Below are positions 1 through 8,896 of a stretch of 64,000 bases of DNA, in pieces. Position 1 is the stretch's first letter. Each line of letters begins with the position of its first letter. The notes under the pieces are model-generated. The model was given only the letters and a program-made list of their open reading frames with translations, did not search any database and was not told the DNA's origin. The stretch covers positions 744,001 to 808,000 of the forward strand of contig NZ_CP115757.1 in the NCBI RefSeq assembly GCF_027912675.1. The letters are read 5' to 3'. Origin of the DNA: Paracoccus sp. SCSIO 75233. Lineage in GTDB: Bacteria > Pseudomonadota > Alphaproteobacteria > Rhodobacterales > Rhodobacteraceae. The position numbers and the translations under genes were made by a program.

Positions 1-534
1 AAAGCGGCCCGCTGCGTTCCATGTGCGCGCAGCATAGTCGGGTCCTGCATAAAGCGCGCCGATCCCGTTCTCACCCACCATATCGAGGCTGAAGCCATCG
101 ATAGCCCCATGATCCAGAACCAGCCCCGGTGCGACGACCAGCCAGTCATAGCCCAGCGTTTGCCCGTTATCGGTCGAAACGGTCCTGGCCTCCGGGTCCA
201 CGGCTGTCACGCTTTCACGCAGCCAGGTGACACCCTCCGGCAGCCATTGCGACGTCTTCGACACCACGTAGCCCGAAGGTTTCAGACCCGCTGCCACCAG
301 CGTCAGACCAGGCTGATAAAGATGGTCCTGCCGGGGGTCGATCACCGTGATCTTTGCACCGTCAAGGCGGCGCATCAGCCGGTTCGTTAGGGCGGTGCCA
401 GCGGCACCCGCCCCGATGATGACGATCCGTGCCGATGTCCGGATCGGGGTGGTACTGGTCGCGTCCTCCGCCACGACCAGTGTCGCTGACATGCTACCCG
501 CCATTGCTGCGGTCAGGAATTGCCTTCTGTCCAT
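1..534 (-). CDS. sqr: Sulfide:quinone oxidoreductase, N-terminal part (cut by window edge)
   Basis: The reading frame is open from the ATG at 534 to base 1, so 178 codons are visible and the C-terminus lies outside. The start has a strong purine-rich ribosome site. The N-terminus MDRRQFLTAAMAG is a twin-arginine signal. A dinucleotide-binding fold follows (IVIIGAGAAGTALTNRL), then DHLYQPGLTLVAAG and WLVVAPGL, segments typical of sulfide:quinone oxidoreductases and related flavocytochrome c flavoproteins. The family oxidises sulfide with FAD and passes electrons to quinone at the membrane. It lies 39 bases downstream of cydX on the same strand, so it is probably co-transcribed with cytochrome bd. 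SQR is preferred over FccB because of the YQPG segment; redox cysteines further on cannot be checked. Confidence 0.8.
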   Translation of the reverse strand, partial: MDRRQFLTAAMAGSMSATLVVAEDATSTTPIRTSARIVIIGAGAAGTALTNRLMRRLDGAKITVIDPRQDHLYQPGLTLVAAGLKPSGYVVSKTSQWLPEGVTWLRESVTAVDPEARTVSTDNGQTLGYDWLVVAPGLVLDHGAIDGFSLDMVGENGIGALYAGPDYAARTWNAAGRF

Positions 535-573
535 TCTCTTCCTCCTCCTCCGGCAGGCTCTGCCGGGGGTGCC

Positions 574-714
574 TTATTTGCTGGCGCCTGCACCGACAGG
601 CGCATCGGTCTCATCCGCGAGTTCTCGGTCGCGCCGGATTTCCAGCCACATTGCGTTCATGACCGCGAAAATCGCCGCGAGCGGAAGGCCAAGCAGCCAG
701 GCGAAATACCACAT
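574..714 (-). CDS. cydX: Cytochrome bd oxidase small subunit CydX
   Basis: This 46-residue protein begins MWYFAWLLGLPLAA and is a single hydrophobic helix followed by a short charged tail, the pattern of CydX/YbgT subunits that stabilise the haems of cytochrome bd. I chose the ATG at 714 rather than the upstream in-frame one at 765 because AAGGAAC sits at the right distance before it and because the family starts with MWYF. The gene follows cydB by 19 bases in the same direction. The family is usually 30-50 residues, which agrees. Confidence 0.88.
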   Translation of the reverse strand: MWYFAWLLGLPLAAIFAVMNAMWLEIRRDRELADETDAPVGAGASK

Positions 715-733
715 GATCTGAGTTCCTTTTTTC

Positions 734-1897
734 TTAGTAGGCGGTGTCGGAGTTCTCGGTGACATCGGCCTCGGTGACCTTGCCCCAGAGCACTTTGTAG
801 ACCCAGGCGGTGTAGGCGAGGATCAGCGGCATGAAGATCACCGTGCAGATCAGCATGATGAAAAGCGTCTGATGCGATGACGATGAATCCCAGACGGTCA
901 GCGAACTGTTCGGGTCGGCAGATGACGGCAGGATGAAGGGGAACATCGTCAAACCGACGGAAGAAATGATGCCGGTAATCCCCAGTTTCGACCAGAGCAG
1001 CGTTGAAACCTCGCGCCCGGCGGTCAGACCACGCAGAGCCATTGCGATACCTGCGAAGCCCATCACCGGCGCGATCACGATCCACGGGCGCGCGCCATAG
1101 GCTGATAACCAGGATCCGCCACGGCTCACCTCGGAATACAGGGGGTTTGATGGCCCGTCAGTGACAACCTCCCCTGCCAGCACAAAGCCATCGACCCCGA
1201 AGGCCAGCCAGAGGCCCGCCAGAGCATAGCCGCCCATTGCCACAAGGCCCGCGACAACGCCGATATGCCGCGCCCGGACTGCGACGGCACCCTCAGCCTT
1301 GAGGTTCAGCCAGGCCGCGCCATGCATCAGCAGCATTGAGAAAGACACGACGCCCGCCAGAAGCGCGAAGGGGTGCAACAATCCAATGAACTTCATCAGG
1401 AAATTGCCGTCATAGCGTGGCATCAGCATGTCGGTCAGGTAGAACGGCACGCCCAGAAGGACATTGCCCACAGCCACCCCGAAAAGCAGTGCCGGAACGG
1501 CGCCGCCTGCGAACAACGCCCAATCCCATCGGCTCCGCCATGCCGTGCCTTCGCGTTTGGAGCGGTACTTGAAGGCCACGGGCCGCACGATAAACGCCGC
1601 AAGCAGGACGAACATCGCCAGATAGAACCCTGAGAAACTGACCGCATAAAGCGGCGGCCAAGCAGCAAAGATCGCGCCGCCGCCAAGGACGAACCAGACC
1701 TGATTTCCTTCCCAGACGGGGCCGACCGTGTTGATGGCCACCCGCCGCTCCACGTTGGTTTTTGCGACGAAGGGCAGAAGCGCGCCGACGCCCATGTCAA
1801 ACCCGTCGGTCAGGGCAAAGCCGATCAGCAGAACGCCCAGAAGCCCCCACCAGATCACGCGCAGAATCTCGTAGTCGATCAATTCATAGAGGATCAT
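734..1897 (-). CDS. cydB: Cytochrome bd ubiquinol oxidase subunit II
   Basis: This 387-residue multi-pass membrane protein carries the CydB signatures GFDMGVG (about residues 33-39) and GPVWEGNQVW (about 58-67). CydB pairs with CydA to form the quinol oxidase that reduces oxygen to water at high affinity without pumping protons. Its length matches the family (about 380). It starts five bases after the cydA stop, so the two are translated together. Nothing looks broken. Confidence 0.96.
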   Translation of the reverse strand: MILYELIDYEILRVIWWGLLGVLLIGFALTDGFDMGVGALLPFVAKTNVERRVAINTVGPVWEGNQVWFVLGGGAIFAAWPPLYAVSFSGFYLAMFVLLAAFIVRPVAFKYRSKREGTAWRSRWDWALFAGGAVPALLFGVAVGNVLLGVPFYLTDMLMPRYDGNFLMKFIGLLHPFALLAGVVSFSMLLMHGAAWLNLKAEGAVAVRARHIGVVAGLVAMGGYALAGLWLAFGVDGFVLAGEVVTDGPSNPLYSEVSRGGSWLSAYGARPWIVIAPVMGFAGIAMALRGLTAGREVSTLLWSKLGITGIISSVGLTMFPFILPSSADPNSSLTVWDSSSSHQTLFIMLICTVIFMPLILAYTAWVYKVLWGKVTEADVTENSDTAY

Positions 1898-1902
1898 CGG
1901 TC

Positions 1903-3531
1903 TTACTCCGCTGGGGTTGCAGTTTTGTCGACGGGGGCAAAGGGTCCCTGCCCATCATGGGTGCGCAGGCGATGTGTGTGACGGGCCTCCCAGGCCTCCG
2001 TCTCGGCCACATCCTGGAACGGACCCTTGCGGATGTATTTCAGCATCAGGCCCATCTCGACCACGAACAGGACCGAGTAGAACAGCATGAAGCCCGCCAG
2101 CGTGATCAGAAGATCCTGAATGCTCAGATGGCTGACAGACAGGGCCGTGGGCAGGACGCCGTCGACGGTCCAGGGCTGGCGGCCATATTCCGCAACGAAC
2201 CACCCCATTTCTGCCGCGATCCACGGTGTCGGGATCGCCACGACGGCGGCCCATAACGCCCATCCCGGATAGGTCTGCCCCCTGAAGGATGAGCGATAGA
2301 CGAAATATGCCATCACGCCGATGAATGCGAAGCCAAGGCCGACCATGATCCGGAAGGACCAGAACAACGGCCAGACGGTCGGGACGGTATCACCGGCGGC
2401 CCGGGAAATCTGTTCGGGTGTCGCATCGCGCGGATCGTCCACATAGCGCAAAAGAAGATACGCAAATCCAAGATCGGCGGAATGTTCTTCGAAACGCGCC
2501 CGTATCTCTGGCGGTGTGGCGGCGCGCTGTTCCCGGATGGTCTGAAGCGCGTCATAGGCGATGATACCGCTGTCGATGCGCGCCTGCGCCTCTGCGGTCA
2601 GATCGCTTATTCCCGGCATTTCCCGTGTCAGCGAACGCGTTCCGATCAGCCCCATGACCCAGGGGATTTCCACGGCATAATGTGTTTCGCGCGCCGCCTG
2701 ATCGGGAAACCCGATCAGCGTAAAAGGTGCGGGGGCGTCGTGGGTCTCCCACATGGCCTCGATCGCGGCCAGTTTCATACGCTGGGTGTGGCTTGCGGAA
2801 TAGCCGGATTCGTCGCCAAGGACGACCACGGAGAGTGCCGAGGCAAGGCCGAATGATGCGGCGATGGTGACCGACCGGCGCGCCAGTTCCACATGGCGGT
2901 TCTTCAGCAGATACCAGGCGGAAACCCCCAGAACGAAGACTGCTGCCGTGACATAGCCCGCCGAAACTGTATGCACGAACTTCGCCTGTGCCACCTCATT
3001 GAAGAGAACTTCGGAAAAGGAGGTCATTTCCATGCGCATGGTTTCGGGGTTGAATTCCGCACCGACCGGGTTCTGCATCCAGCCATTCGCGATCAGGATC
3101 CAGAGCGCCGAGAAATTCGAACCAAGCGCGACAAGCCACGCCACGACCAGATGCTGAACCTTGCTGAGCCTGTCCCAGCCGAAAAAGAACAGCCCGACGA
3201 AGGTGGCCTCAAGGAAGAAAGCCATCAGCCCTTCAATGGCCAGCGGCGCCCCGAAGATGTCGCCCACATAATGGCTGTAATAGCTCCAGTTCATCCCGAA
3301 CTGGAATTCCATGGTGATCCCGGTGGCGACGCCGATGGCAAAATTGATCCCGAACAACATGCCCCAGAATTTGGTCATCTGCCGCCAGACCGGACGGCCG
3401 GTCATGACATAGACGGTCTCCATGATCGCCACGATGACCGACAAGCCCAGCGTCAGCGGGACAAACAAAAAGTGATACATAGCCGTCATCGCGAATTGCA
3501 GGCGCGATAGCTCGACAATATCCAGTTCCAT
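1903..3531 (-). CDS. cydA: Cytochrome bd ubiquinol oxidase subunit I
   Basis: This 542-residue protein starts at the ATG at 3531, preceded by CAGGAGAG at good spacing; an upstream in-frame start at 3690 would add 53 residues unlike the family. The N-terminus LQFAMTAMYHFLFVPLTLG includes the conserved haem b595 ligand histidine (about residue 20). The quinol-binding GRQPW motif and FWSFRIMVGLG, with the b558 methionine, are present. CydA binds the three haems and quinol in the cytoplasmic membrane. The operon order is cydA, cydB, cydX, then the sulfide:quinone oxidoreductase gene. No cydDC assembly genes are in the window. Confidence 0.96.
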   Translation of the reverse strand: MELDIVELSRLQFAMTAMYHFLFVPLTLGLSVIVAIMETVYVMTGRPVWRQMTKFWGMLFGINFAIGVATGITMEFQFGMNWSYYSHYVGDIFGAPLAIEGLMAFFLEATFVGLFFFGWDRLSKVQHLVVAWLVALGSNFSALWILIANGWMQNPVGAEFNPETMRMEMTSFSEVLFNEVAQAKFVHTVSAGYVTAAVFVLGVSAWYLLKNRHVELARRSVTIAASFGLASALSVVVLGDESGYSASHTQRMKLAAIEAMWETHDAPAPFTLIGFPDQAARETHYAVEIPWVMGLIGTRSLTREMPGISDLTAEAQARIDSGIIAYDALQTIREQRAATPPEIRARFEEHSADLGFAYLLLRYVDDPRDATPEQISRAAGDTVPTVWPLFWSFRIMVGLGFAFIGVMAYFVYRSSFRGQTYPGWALWAAVVAIPTPWIAAEMGWFVAEYGRQPWTVDGVLPTALSVSHLSIQDLLITLAGFMLFYSVLFVVEMGLMLKYIRKGPFQDVAETEAWEARHTHRLRTHDGQGPFAPVDKTATPAE

Positions 3532-3671
3532 ACGAAACTCTCCTGACAGGCGCCCGGCCTCTGTTCTGATGTGTGCGGGCGCGAAGGCAGCGTTGGATCT
3601 GCCTGTCATCAAGTCCGATTCCGGCGTCCCAACACTTCGGGCGGCAAGATAGATCGGCCTAAGGGAAAGCT

Positions 3672-3690
3672 TTGGTGACTTCGTCACCAA
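3672..3690. promoter_or_regulatory. Perfect dyad upstream of cydA (candidate operator)
   Basis: TTGGTGAC and GTCACCAA flank a three-base centre. The dyad is about 140 bases before the cydA start, inside the 466-base gap between cydA and the membrane-protein gene at 3998-5212. A dyad of this size is a plausible repressor or activator site for the cyd promoter. I found no good FNR box (TTGAT-N4-ATCAA) in the gap; one ATCAA half-site at 3699-3703 has no partner. Confidence 0.35.
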
Positions 3691-3960
3691 TATCGGGGAT
3701 CAACCGGATATTTTTCCGAACATCAGGTGATCTGTTCCGTGTTGCCGGGCCATAACGATCAGAGTTTTCGGTAAGGCGCGCCGAACCCGCCTCGTCGCGT
3801 GCTATGGCACAATGCTTGAAAATGATGGGTGAAAGGCCAATGCAAAATCGGCCTTGGGGCCTGCCTTGCCCATTTAAATAGAAACACCTGTCAAATTTGT
3901 CGGGTCAATGCCTGATGCCCGCGGCAATGATCCGGCCTGACTGTGCATGACGAGGTGTTT

Positions 3961-3984
3961 TCCGGCCCCTTTTTGGGGGCCGGA
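3961..3984. terminator. Strong GC hairpin after the 3998-5212 gene
   Basis: TCCGGCCCC pairs with GGGGCCGGA around a six-base loop, 14 bases past the stop codon of the minus-strand membrane-protein gene. The position suits a transcription terminator, although no U-run follows on the minus strand. Confidence 0.5.
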
Positions 3985-3997
3985 TTAGGTCTCTATC

Positions 3998-5212
3998 TCA
4001 TTCCGCGGGAACGAATTGACTGGCGGGGAGCCTGCCAAAATGGCGCCGGTTCAGCATGAACAGCAAAAGGATCATCGCGATCTGGCTGGCAATCGCCAGC
4101 GAGGTCAGCGCCCAGTAGACAGCGCCGAATTGGTCAATCAGCCCGGCACCTACCAAGCCCTTGTTAACCCAAAAATGCAGCATGACACTGACGGCAACAC
4201 CGGGACAAACCAGCGCGTAGGAGCCAGCGGAGCTTTGCCCCTTGCGCAAGTAGGTCCCGGCATAGCTCTGCCGCTTAAGAACTGACAGGCCAAGCGCCAC
4301 GAATGCCAACTGAACCGCAAGGATCGTTGTGGTCAGCTGCAGGTTGTCCGCAAGGCCGGAATGGGCGTCAAAGCTGGTATGCAGCCCATGTTCCTGCCGC
4401 GTGGTCATGATCCCCAGAACCGTCAGGATCGGAACGACAACCATCAGCGTGGGCGCGCTTTCCCGTGAAATTCCATAGCGCAACATTGGGCCGACCGCGA
4501 CGATTGCCGCGATCAGCGCGTAAAGGCCCGCAATCGTGCCGAGTGCTATCGACAACACCAGCGAAACGCCCACGGTCGCCGGAACGGTACTCATCGCCGC
4601 CGGAGCCGAGAGACCCACAGCGATCATGGCCAGTGCAAAAGCAGGCAGAAGCTGGGCAAAAGAGTTTTTCGCAGCAAGATCAAAGGCGCCGCCATTGCTG
4701 AGCACCCGGACGAGAAAACGGCCGATGCGGCGAAACGCCAGCCAGGCGATCAGCGTGAATGCGATCATTGCCAACGGGAAAAGATACTCAACGACGCTCC
4801 ATAGTCCGGGCACAAAGACAAGGGCCAGAATGAACCCGGCATTCACCGTCATCGCCAGCGCCAGCGGCATTGCCAGAAGCTGGGTTTCGCCGTTGGAAAC
4901 GGCCAATTTCGCAAAGGCCTCCGTTCTCCGGAATTCCGCAAAACGGGCCAGGTTCCAGATCAACAGCTTGATATTCAGGAACGCAAAGCCGGCAATTCCG
5001 ACGATGGCAACGGTGATGGTGGCCTTTAACGGCAGCGGGCCGCCTGAAAAGGCGGCTGCGATGTCCTCGAATACCGGAACAGGCTGGCCGGGATGCGGTA
5101 TCCAGAACATCAGAAACATGAAGAAGGAAACGGCAAGCCCGCCCGCTCCGAGCGACGCGAGAAAATATTGCGGGGACCAGTTGTCAGCAGGTCGATGATT
5201 GGCTGTTGTCAT
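3998..5212 (-). CDS. Multi-pass membrane protein, TsoY-like family
   Basis: This 404-residue, largely hydrophobic protein has roughly ten membrane segments. The N-terminal region YFLASLGAGGLAVSFFMFLM then FWIPHPGQPVPVFEDI matches my memory of the TsoY family, named for members that contain selenocysteine; the layout also recalls TDT/SLAC1-type anion channels. A cysteine in SYALVCPGVAV (about residue 335) is a possible counterpart of the selenocysteine, but this is inference. The start at 5212 has GGAGAA six bases upstream. It is transcribed towards the cyd operon, with a hairpin between. Function is unknown; the setting beside bd oxidase and sulfide oxidation hints at redox or sulfur chemistry. 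Confidence 0.6.
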   Translation of the reverse strand: MTTANHRPADNWSPQYFLASLGAGGLAVSFFMFLMFWIPHPGQPVPVFEDIAAAFSGGPLPLKATITVAIVGIAGFAFLNIKLLIWNLARFAEFRRTEAFAKLAVSNGETQLLAMPLALAMTVNAGFILALVFVPGLWSVVEYLFPLAMIAFTLIAWLAFRRIGRFLVRVLSNGGAFDLAAKNSFAQLLPAFALAMIAVGLSAPAAMSTVPATVGVSLVLSIALGTIAGLYALIAAIVAVGPMLRYGISRESAPTLMVVVPILTVLGIMTTRQEHGLHTSFDAHSGLADNLQLTTTILAVQLAFVALGLSVLKRQSYAGTYLRKGQSSAGSYALVCPGVAVSVMLHFWVNKGLVGAGLIDQFGAVYWALTSLAIASQIAMILLLFMLNRRHFGRLPASQFVPAE

Positions 5213-5738
5213 GGCAGTTCTCCATCGATGATGGATATTGATGCCACGCCATTGCGCCGGGCGACGGTGACATGGTCACCAAACAAGGGGCGGAGCCGTA
5301 GGGTCGGGATGCACGACTGGTCATAGAGCCGGCCCGGCCACGGAATCCCAGACTTGGCTGTTGTTACGCCGCAAAGCGACCGGGTGCAGCTATCTTCGCC
5401 TTCGTTCGTCGATCTTAGTGTCAGCAAGCGGGGCTGTACGAAGCTTCTGCGAGTTTTGGGGATAGTGGCCAGATTGCGCGCAGCCATTCGACTGGAGGTC
5501 TGTGAAGCCCGGTCGAAATGCTGCCTCACTGAAGAATTGCCGCCTCGGCGGATTGCCACGCAGCATCGTGAGTTTCCGGCGACTCAGGAAATGCCCGGTC
5601 ATGTTTGGTTAGGCTGACCTGGTCTAGATCGGAAAGGTTCACTGCCCGGTCATCCATTATCCCATCATGGATGGCAACATTGAGAAAGGCATCGTCGGTA
5701 AATCAACCCTTCGTCTCAGGTTGATGTAGGAATGCTAG
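5213..5738. other. Gene-poor spacer between the TsoY-like and TonB receptor genes
   Basis: Short open frames on both strands here have no recognisable family, no convincing ribosome sites and mutually exclusive overlaps, so I call no gene. The part next to 5212 should hold the promoter of the minus-strand membrane-protein gene. The remainder may be decayed sequence. Confidence 0.4.
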
Positions 5739-5770
5739 GGCAGAGGTGAACTGTTAAGTTCACCTCTGCC
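5739..5770. terminator. Long perfect hairpin after the TonB receptor gene
   Basis: GGCAGAGGTGAAC and GTTCACCTCTGCC form a perfect 13-bp stem with a six-base loop, 40 bases beyond the stop of the minus-strand TonB receptor gene. It is the likely end of the iron-uptake transcript. Confidence 0.7.
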
Positions 5771-5810
5771 ACGGACCTTAACCTCGCATCGCAAATCGCT
5801 TTGGCCGGTA

Positions 5811-7949
5811 TCAGAAGCGGGTTTCCAGCCTCATCCCGATTTCGCGACGATCTCCGACAGAGGCAAAGGCTCCGGGGCCGTATTCATAGGTGTAGTATTC
5901 CTTGTCGAACAGATTGGTTGCGTAGGCTGTCAGCTTCGCATTGTCCCAGCCATACCCTGCTGCGAGATCGACGGTTCCGAAACCGCTCAACTCGACAGGC
6001 TGCGGGACACCGGTTTCCAGCCGCGAGAGCGAACTGCTCTGCATTCGCAGATTGCCGTTTGCGAACCATCCGGTATCTCCGCCCCAGGCGAAGCCAAGCG
6101 CCAGATTGCGCGACGGCGCGCCGGGAAAATCGAGGCCGGTGAAATCGTCATTGCCGACGCGGAAATCCTTGAACTCGGTCTGCAGCAGACCCAGCGAGGC
6201 GGTGATGTCCAGCATATCGGTTGCCGCGTAAGCAAGCTCGACCTCGGCACCATAGGATTTGGACTCGCCCGCATTGGCAATGATTGCCGACGCCGAACTG
6301 TTCGGGTCCTGACGCAGTTCGACCTGCTGATCGTCCCAGCTCTGGTGGAAGATATTCGCCCCGACCCGCAGCCGGTCATCCATGAAGCGGCCACGCCATG
6401 CCAGTTCGATATTGCCGGTTCGCTCGGCGTCATATTCATATTCCGACCCGTCAGAGGCGCGAATGCCCGCTCCACCCGGGCGATAACCTTCCTGATAGAT
6501 CAGGGTCACCGACTGATTTGCGCCGAAATCATAGCCGACGCCGATCTTCGGAATGAAAACCGTATCGCTGAAATCATTGCTGATATCCGACACAAGCGCG
6601 CCATTGTCATAGACCACGCCGGACTGTTCCTGCTCGAACTTATCGAGACGTCCGCCAGCAATCACCCGAAGACCCGACGCAAAGCGATATTCCGCCTCGC
6701 CGAAAAGCGCGTAATTGGTCAGCTTCGCCTCGTTTTCGGTCTGCGCGAAGCTCAGCAGGGTCTGGTTGCGGAACGCATCCTGAGTTTCGCGCGCCGCATA
6801 GCCGCCAGCGACCCAGCGAAGCGCGCCGTCATCGTAATTCAGCCGGATTTCCTGACTGTAAAGCTTGTCCGTGAACGCGCCCTCGGTCGTCAGGGATTCG
6901 TTCTTCATGCCGAAATTGATCGAATTGCGGGTGATGGTGGATTCTGTCCAGCCGGTTTGTGCGGTCAACCGCAGAACATCGCTGAAGTCATGGGTAAGCT
7001 CGATGCCGAAATTATTGACGTAGCCCTCGCGCACTTCCTGAAAGACCGGCAGCGTGGTCAATCCGAAACCGCGATAATAATCCGGCAGGATATCGCCCCA
7101 GATATCGCCGCGCCGCGCATCATAGGATGGCGCGCCGGTCGACCAGTAGGGGCCAGCGATGTCATTCTGCGTCTGTCCGTCGAAGCTGCGCGAATAGCTG
7201 ACGATGACCTGCGTGTTATTATCCTGTGTCGGCAGCCACAGCAGCTTGCCACCCAGCGTCCAGTAATCATCCGTGACATAGTCGTCATAGCTGTCGAAGG
7301 CGCGGTAGGACGGATAATTCAGATCGCTGTCCTTCTCGGACCATTCGCCCCGCACGCGGTAGGCAAGGCGGTCGCCGATCGCATCGCCGAAGGCCAGACC
7401 GATCTGCTTGTGGTTGTCGGAGCCATAGGTCACCTGCGCCGCGCCGGACCGGGCAAATTCCGGGTCTTTCGTGCGCAGATAGACCGCGCCCGCCAGCGCC
7501 GCGCGTCCGGAAAGGGTGGATTGCGGACCGCGGTAGACTTCCAGCTGTTCGGTGTCGAACGTGCCGCGCACGCCGCGCCTTGTGCCCTGAACCGTCTGCT
7601 GCACACCGTCGACATAGAACGACGCCAGCGGCGCACCCAGCCCGCCCGGCGTCAATCCTTCGGAATTCACGCCGCGCAGCACGAAGCCGGTATCGGTCCA
7701 GTCACCCGTGCTGACATTGGCCATGTTGCGGAAAGCATCGGTCACGGTCTGCGTCGTCGGCCGCTCCAGCTGCCTTGCATCGGCGATGGCAACGCTTGAA
7801 TTGCTGTCCTCCGCAACCGTGGTCGTCCGGTCGCCATAGATCACGATGGTGTCGAGTAGAATAGGCTCTCCTACCTGCGCATGGGCCTGTCCGATTGCGA
7901 GCGCGGACACAGTTCCGAGAATGATCGTAAGGCGAAGTTTGCGGTCCAA
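5811..7949 (-). CDS. TonB-dependent outer membrane receptor (siderophore/iron type)
   Basis: I start this 712-residue protein at a TTG (7949) because AGGAGAG lies six bases before it and it gives a clean signal peptide (RKLRLTIILGTVSALAIGQAHAQ); the upstream in-frame start at 8126 would run into the ATPase gene. A TonB-box-like LLDTIVIYG is followed by a plug domain with RGVNSEG and YRGPQSTLSGRAALAG, and a beta-barrel ending in LETRF. These receptors import ferric siderophores using TonB energy. It is the last gene of the minus-strand ABC uptake operon, so it probably imports that system's ligand. The exact siderophore cannot be read from sequence. Confidence 0.88.
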   Translation of the reverse strand: MDRKLRLTIILGTVSALAIGQAHAQVGEPILLDTIVIYGDRTTTVAEDSNSSVAIADARQLERPTTQTVTDAFRNMANVSTGDWTDTGFVLRGVNSEGLTPGGLGAPLASFYVDGVQQTVQGTRRGVRGTFDTEQLEVYRGPQSTLSGRAALAGAVYLRTKDPEFARSGAAQVTYGSDNHKQIGLAFGDAIGDRLAYRVRGEWSEKDSDLNYPSYRAFDSYDDYVTDDYWTLGGKLLWLPTQDNNTQVIVSYSRSFDGQTQNDIAGPYWSTGAPSYDARRGDIWGDILPDYYRGFGLTTLPVFQEVREGYVNNFGIELTHDFSDVLRLTAQTGWTESTITRNSINFGMKNESLTTEGAFTDKLYSQEIRLNYDDGALRWVAGGYAARETQDAFRNQTLLSFAQTENEAKLTNYALFGEAEYRFASGLRVIAGGRLDKFEQEQSGVVYDNGALVSDISNDFSDTVFIPKIGVGYDFGANQSVTLIYQEGYRPGGAGIRASDGSEYEYDAERTGNIELAWRGRFMDDRLRVGANIFHQSWDDQQVELRQDPNSSASAIIANAGESKSYGAEVELAYAATDMLDITASLGLLQTEFKDFRVGNDDFTGLDFPGAPSRNLALGFAWGGDTGWFANGNLRMQSSSLSRLETGVPQPVELSGFGTVDLAAGYGWDNAKLTAYATNLFDKEYYTYEYGPGAFASVGDRREIGMRLETRF

Positions 7950-8083
7950 ATTAAGCTCTCCTGTCTGAAATAGCGTCTCGCTCCGGCGGAGTGACAGATT
8001 CCTGACAAAAATACATGGAATTAGCTTCAGGTAATCCCCCTTTCGGAAATGCGGGGTCAAAGAAGCACTTGTTGTTGCGAAAA

Positions 8084-8896
8084 TCACATAGCCATGCGGG
8101 GCGTTTGCGTCTGACGCGGTACACATAAGGGTGCGCCGCTTTCGGGGTCCGTGATGACGGTGACGGAGACGCCGAACACCTCCAGCACCGATGCGGAGGT
8201 CATCACCTCCTCGGGCCGGCCCTCACCTTGAAGCCTGCCATCGCGCAGCAGGACAAGCCGATCTGCATATCGCGAGGCCTGATTGAGGTCGTGCAGAACG
8301 GCGATCACCGTATTGCCACGTTCCTCGACAAGGCGCCGCAGCAATTCCAGCAACTCGATCTGATGGGCGAGGTCGAGATAGGTCGTCGGCTCATCCAGCA
8401 GCAGGACTTCGCCCTGCTGGGCGAGTGTCATTGCAATCCATGCGCGCTGTCGCTGTCCGCCGGACAGGCTGTCCAGCCGACGGTCCCGCAAATGCGCAAC
8501 TGAGGTCAGGTTCAGCGCGTCTTCGACGGCGGCGCTATCCTCTTCCCGCCAGCCGCCGAACAGGGGGCGATGTGGGTAGCGGCCCTGACGAACGAGGTCG
8601 CAGACGGTCATCCCTTCCGGTGCCTGTGCGCCCTGAGCCAGATATCCGATGCGCCGCGCGATGGCTTTCGGCGAAAGCCGTGCCAGTTCCGTCCCGTCCA
8701 GCAAGACCGTGCCGCTTTCCAGCCGTTGAAGCCCTGCCAGACTGCGCAGAATGGTGGATTTGCCCGAACCGTTCGGCCCCAGAAGCGCCGTGAACTGCCC
8801 GCGCGGAATCCCTAGGCTCAGGGAATCCACGACCGGCTTGCCCCCATAGCCGATACGGACATCCCGCAATTCAAGGGGATAGGCGGGATCAGTCAT
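8084..8896 (-). CDS. Ferric-siderophore ABC transporter ATPase
   Basis: This 270-residue ABC ATPase is of the FecE/FhuC type. The Walker A GPNGSGKST lies at about residues 40-48, the signature LSGGQRQR follows, and Walker B is LLLDEPTTYLDLAHQ. The start at 8896 follows a GGAGGCGAC ribosome site and overlaps the upstream permease stop by eight bases. It powers import through the two permeases encoded at 8889-10852. Confidence 0.93.
   Translation of the reverse strand: MTDPAYPLELRDVRIGYGGKPVVDSLSLGIPRGQFTALLGPNGSGKSTILRSLAGLQRLESGTVLLDGTELARLSPKAIARRIGYLAQGAQAPEGMTVCDLVRQGRYPHRPLFGGWREEDSAAVEDALNLTSVAHLRDRRLDSLSGGQRQRAWIAMTLAQQGEVLLLDEPTTYLDLAHQIELLELLRRLVEERGNTVIAVLHDLNQASRYADRLVLLRDGRLQGEGRPEEVMTSASVLEVFGVSVTVITDPESGAPLCVPRQTQTPRMAM

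Noticed and set aside
3690..3703. FNR box upstream of cydA
   Set aside because: Only the ATCAA half is present; the other half does not match TTGAT.
6345..7799. 484-codon plus-strand frame opposite the TonB receptor
   Set aside because: The minus strand carries an obvious receptor with plug and barrel motifs; the plus-strand reading is low-complexity.
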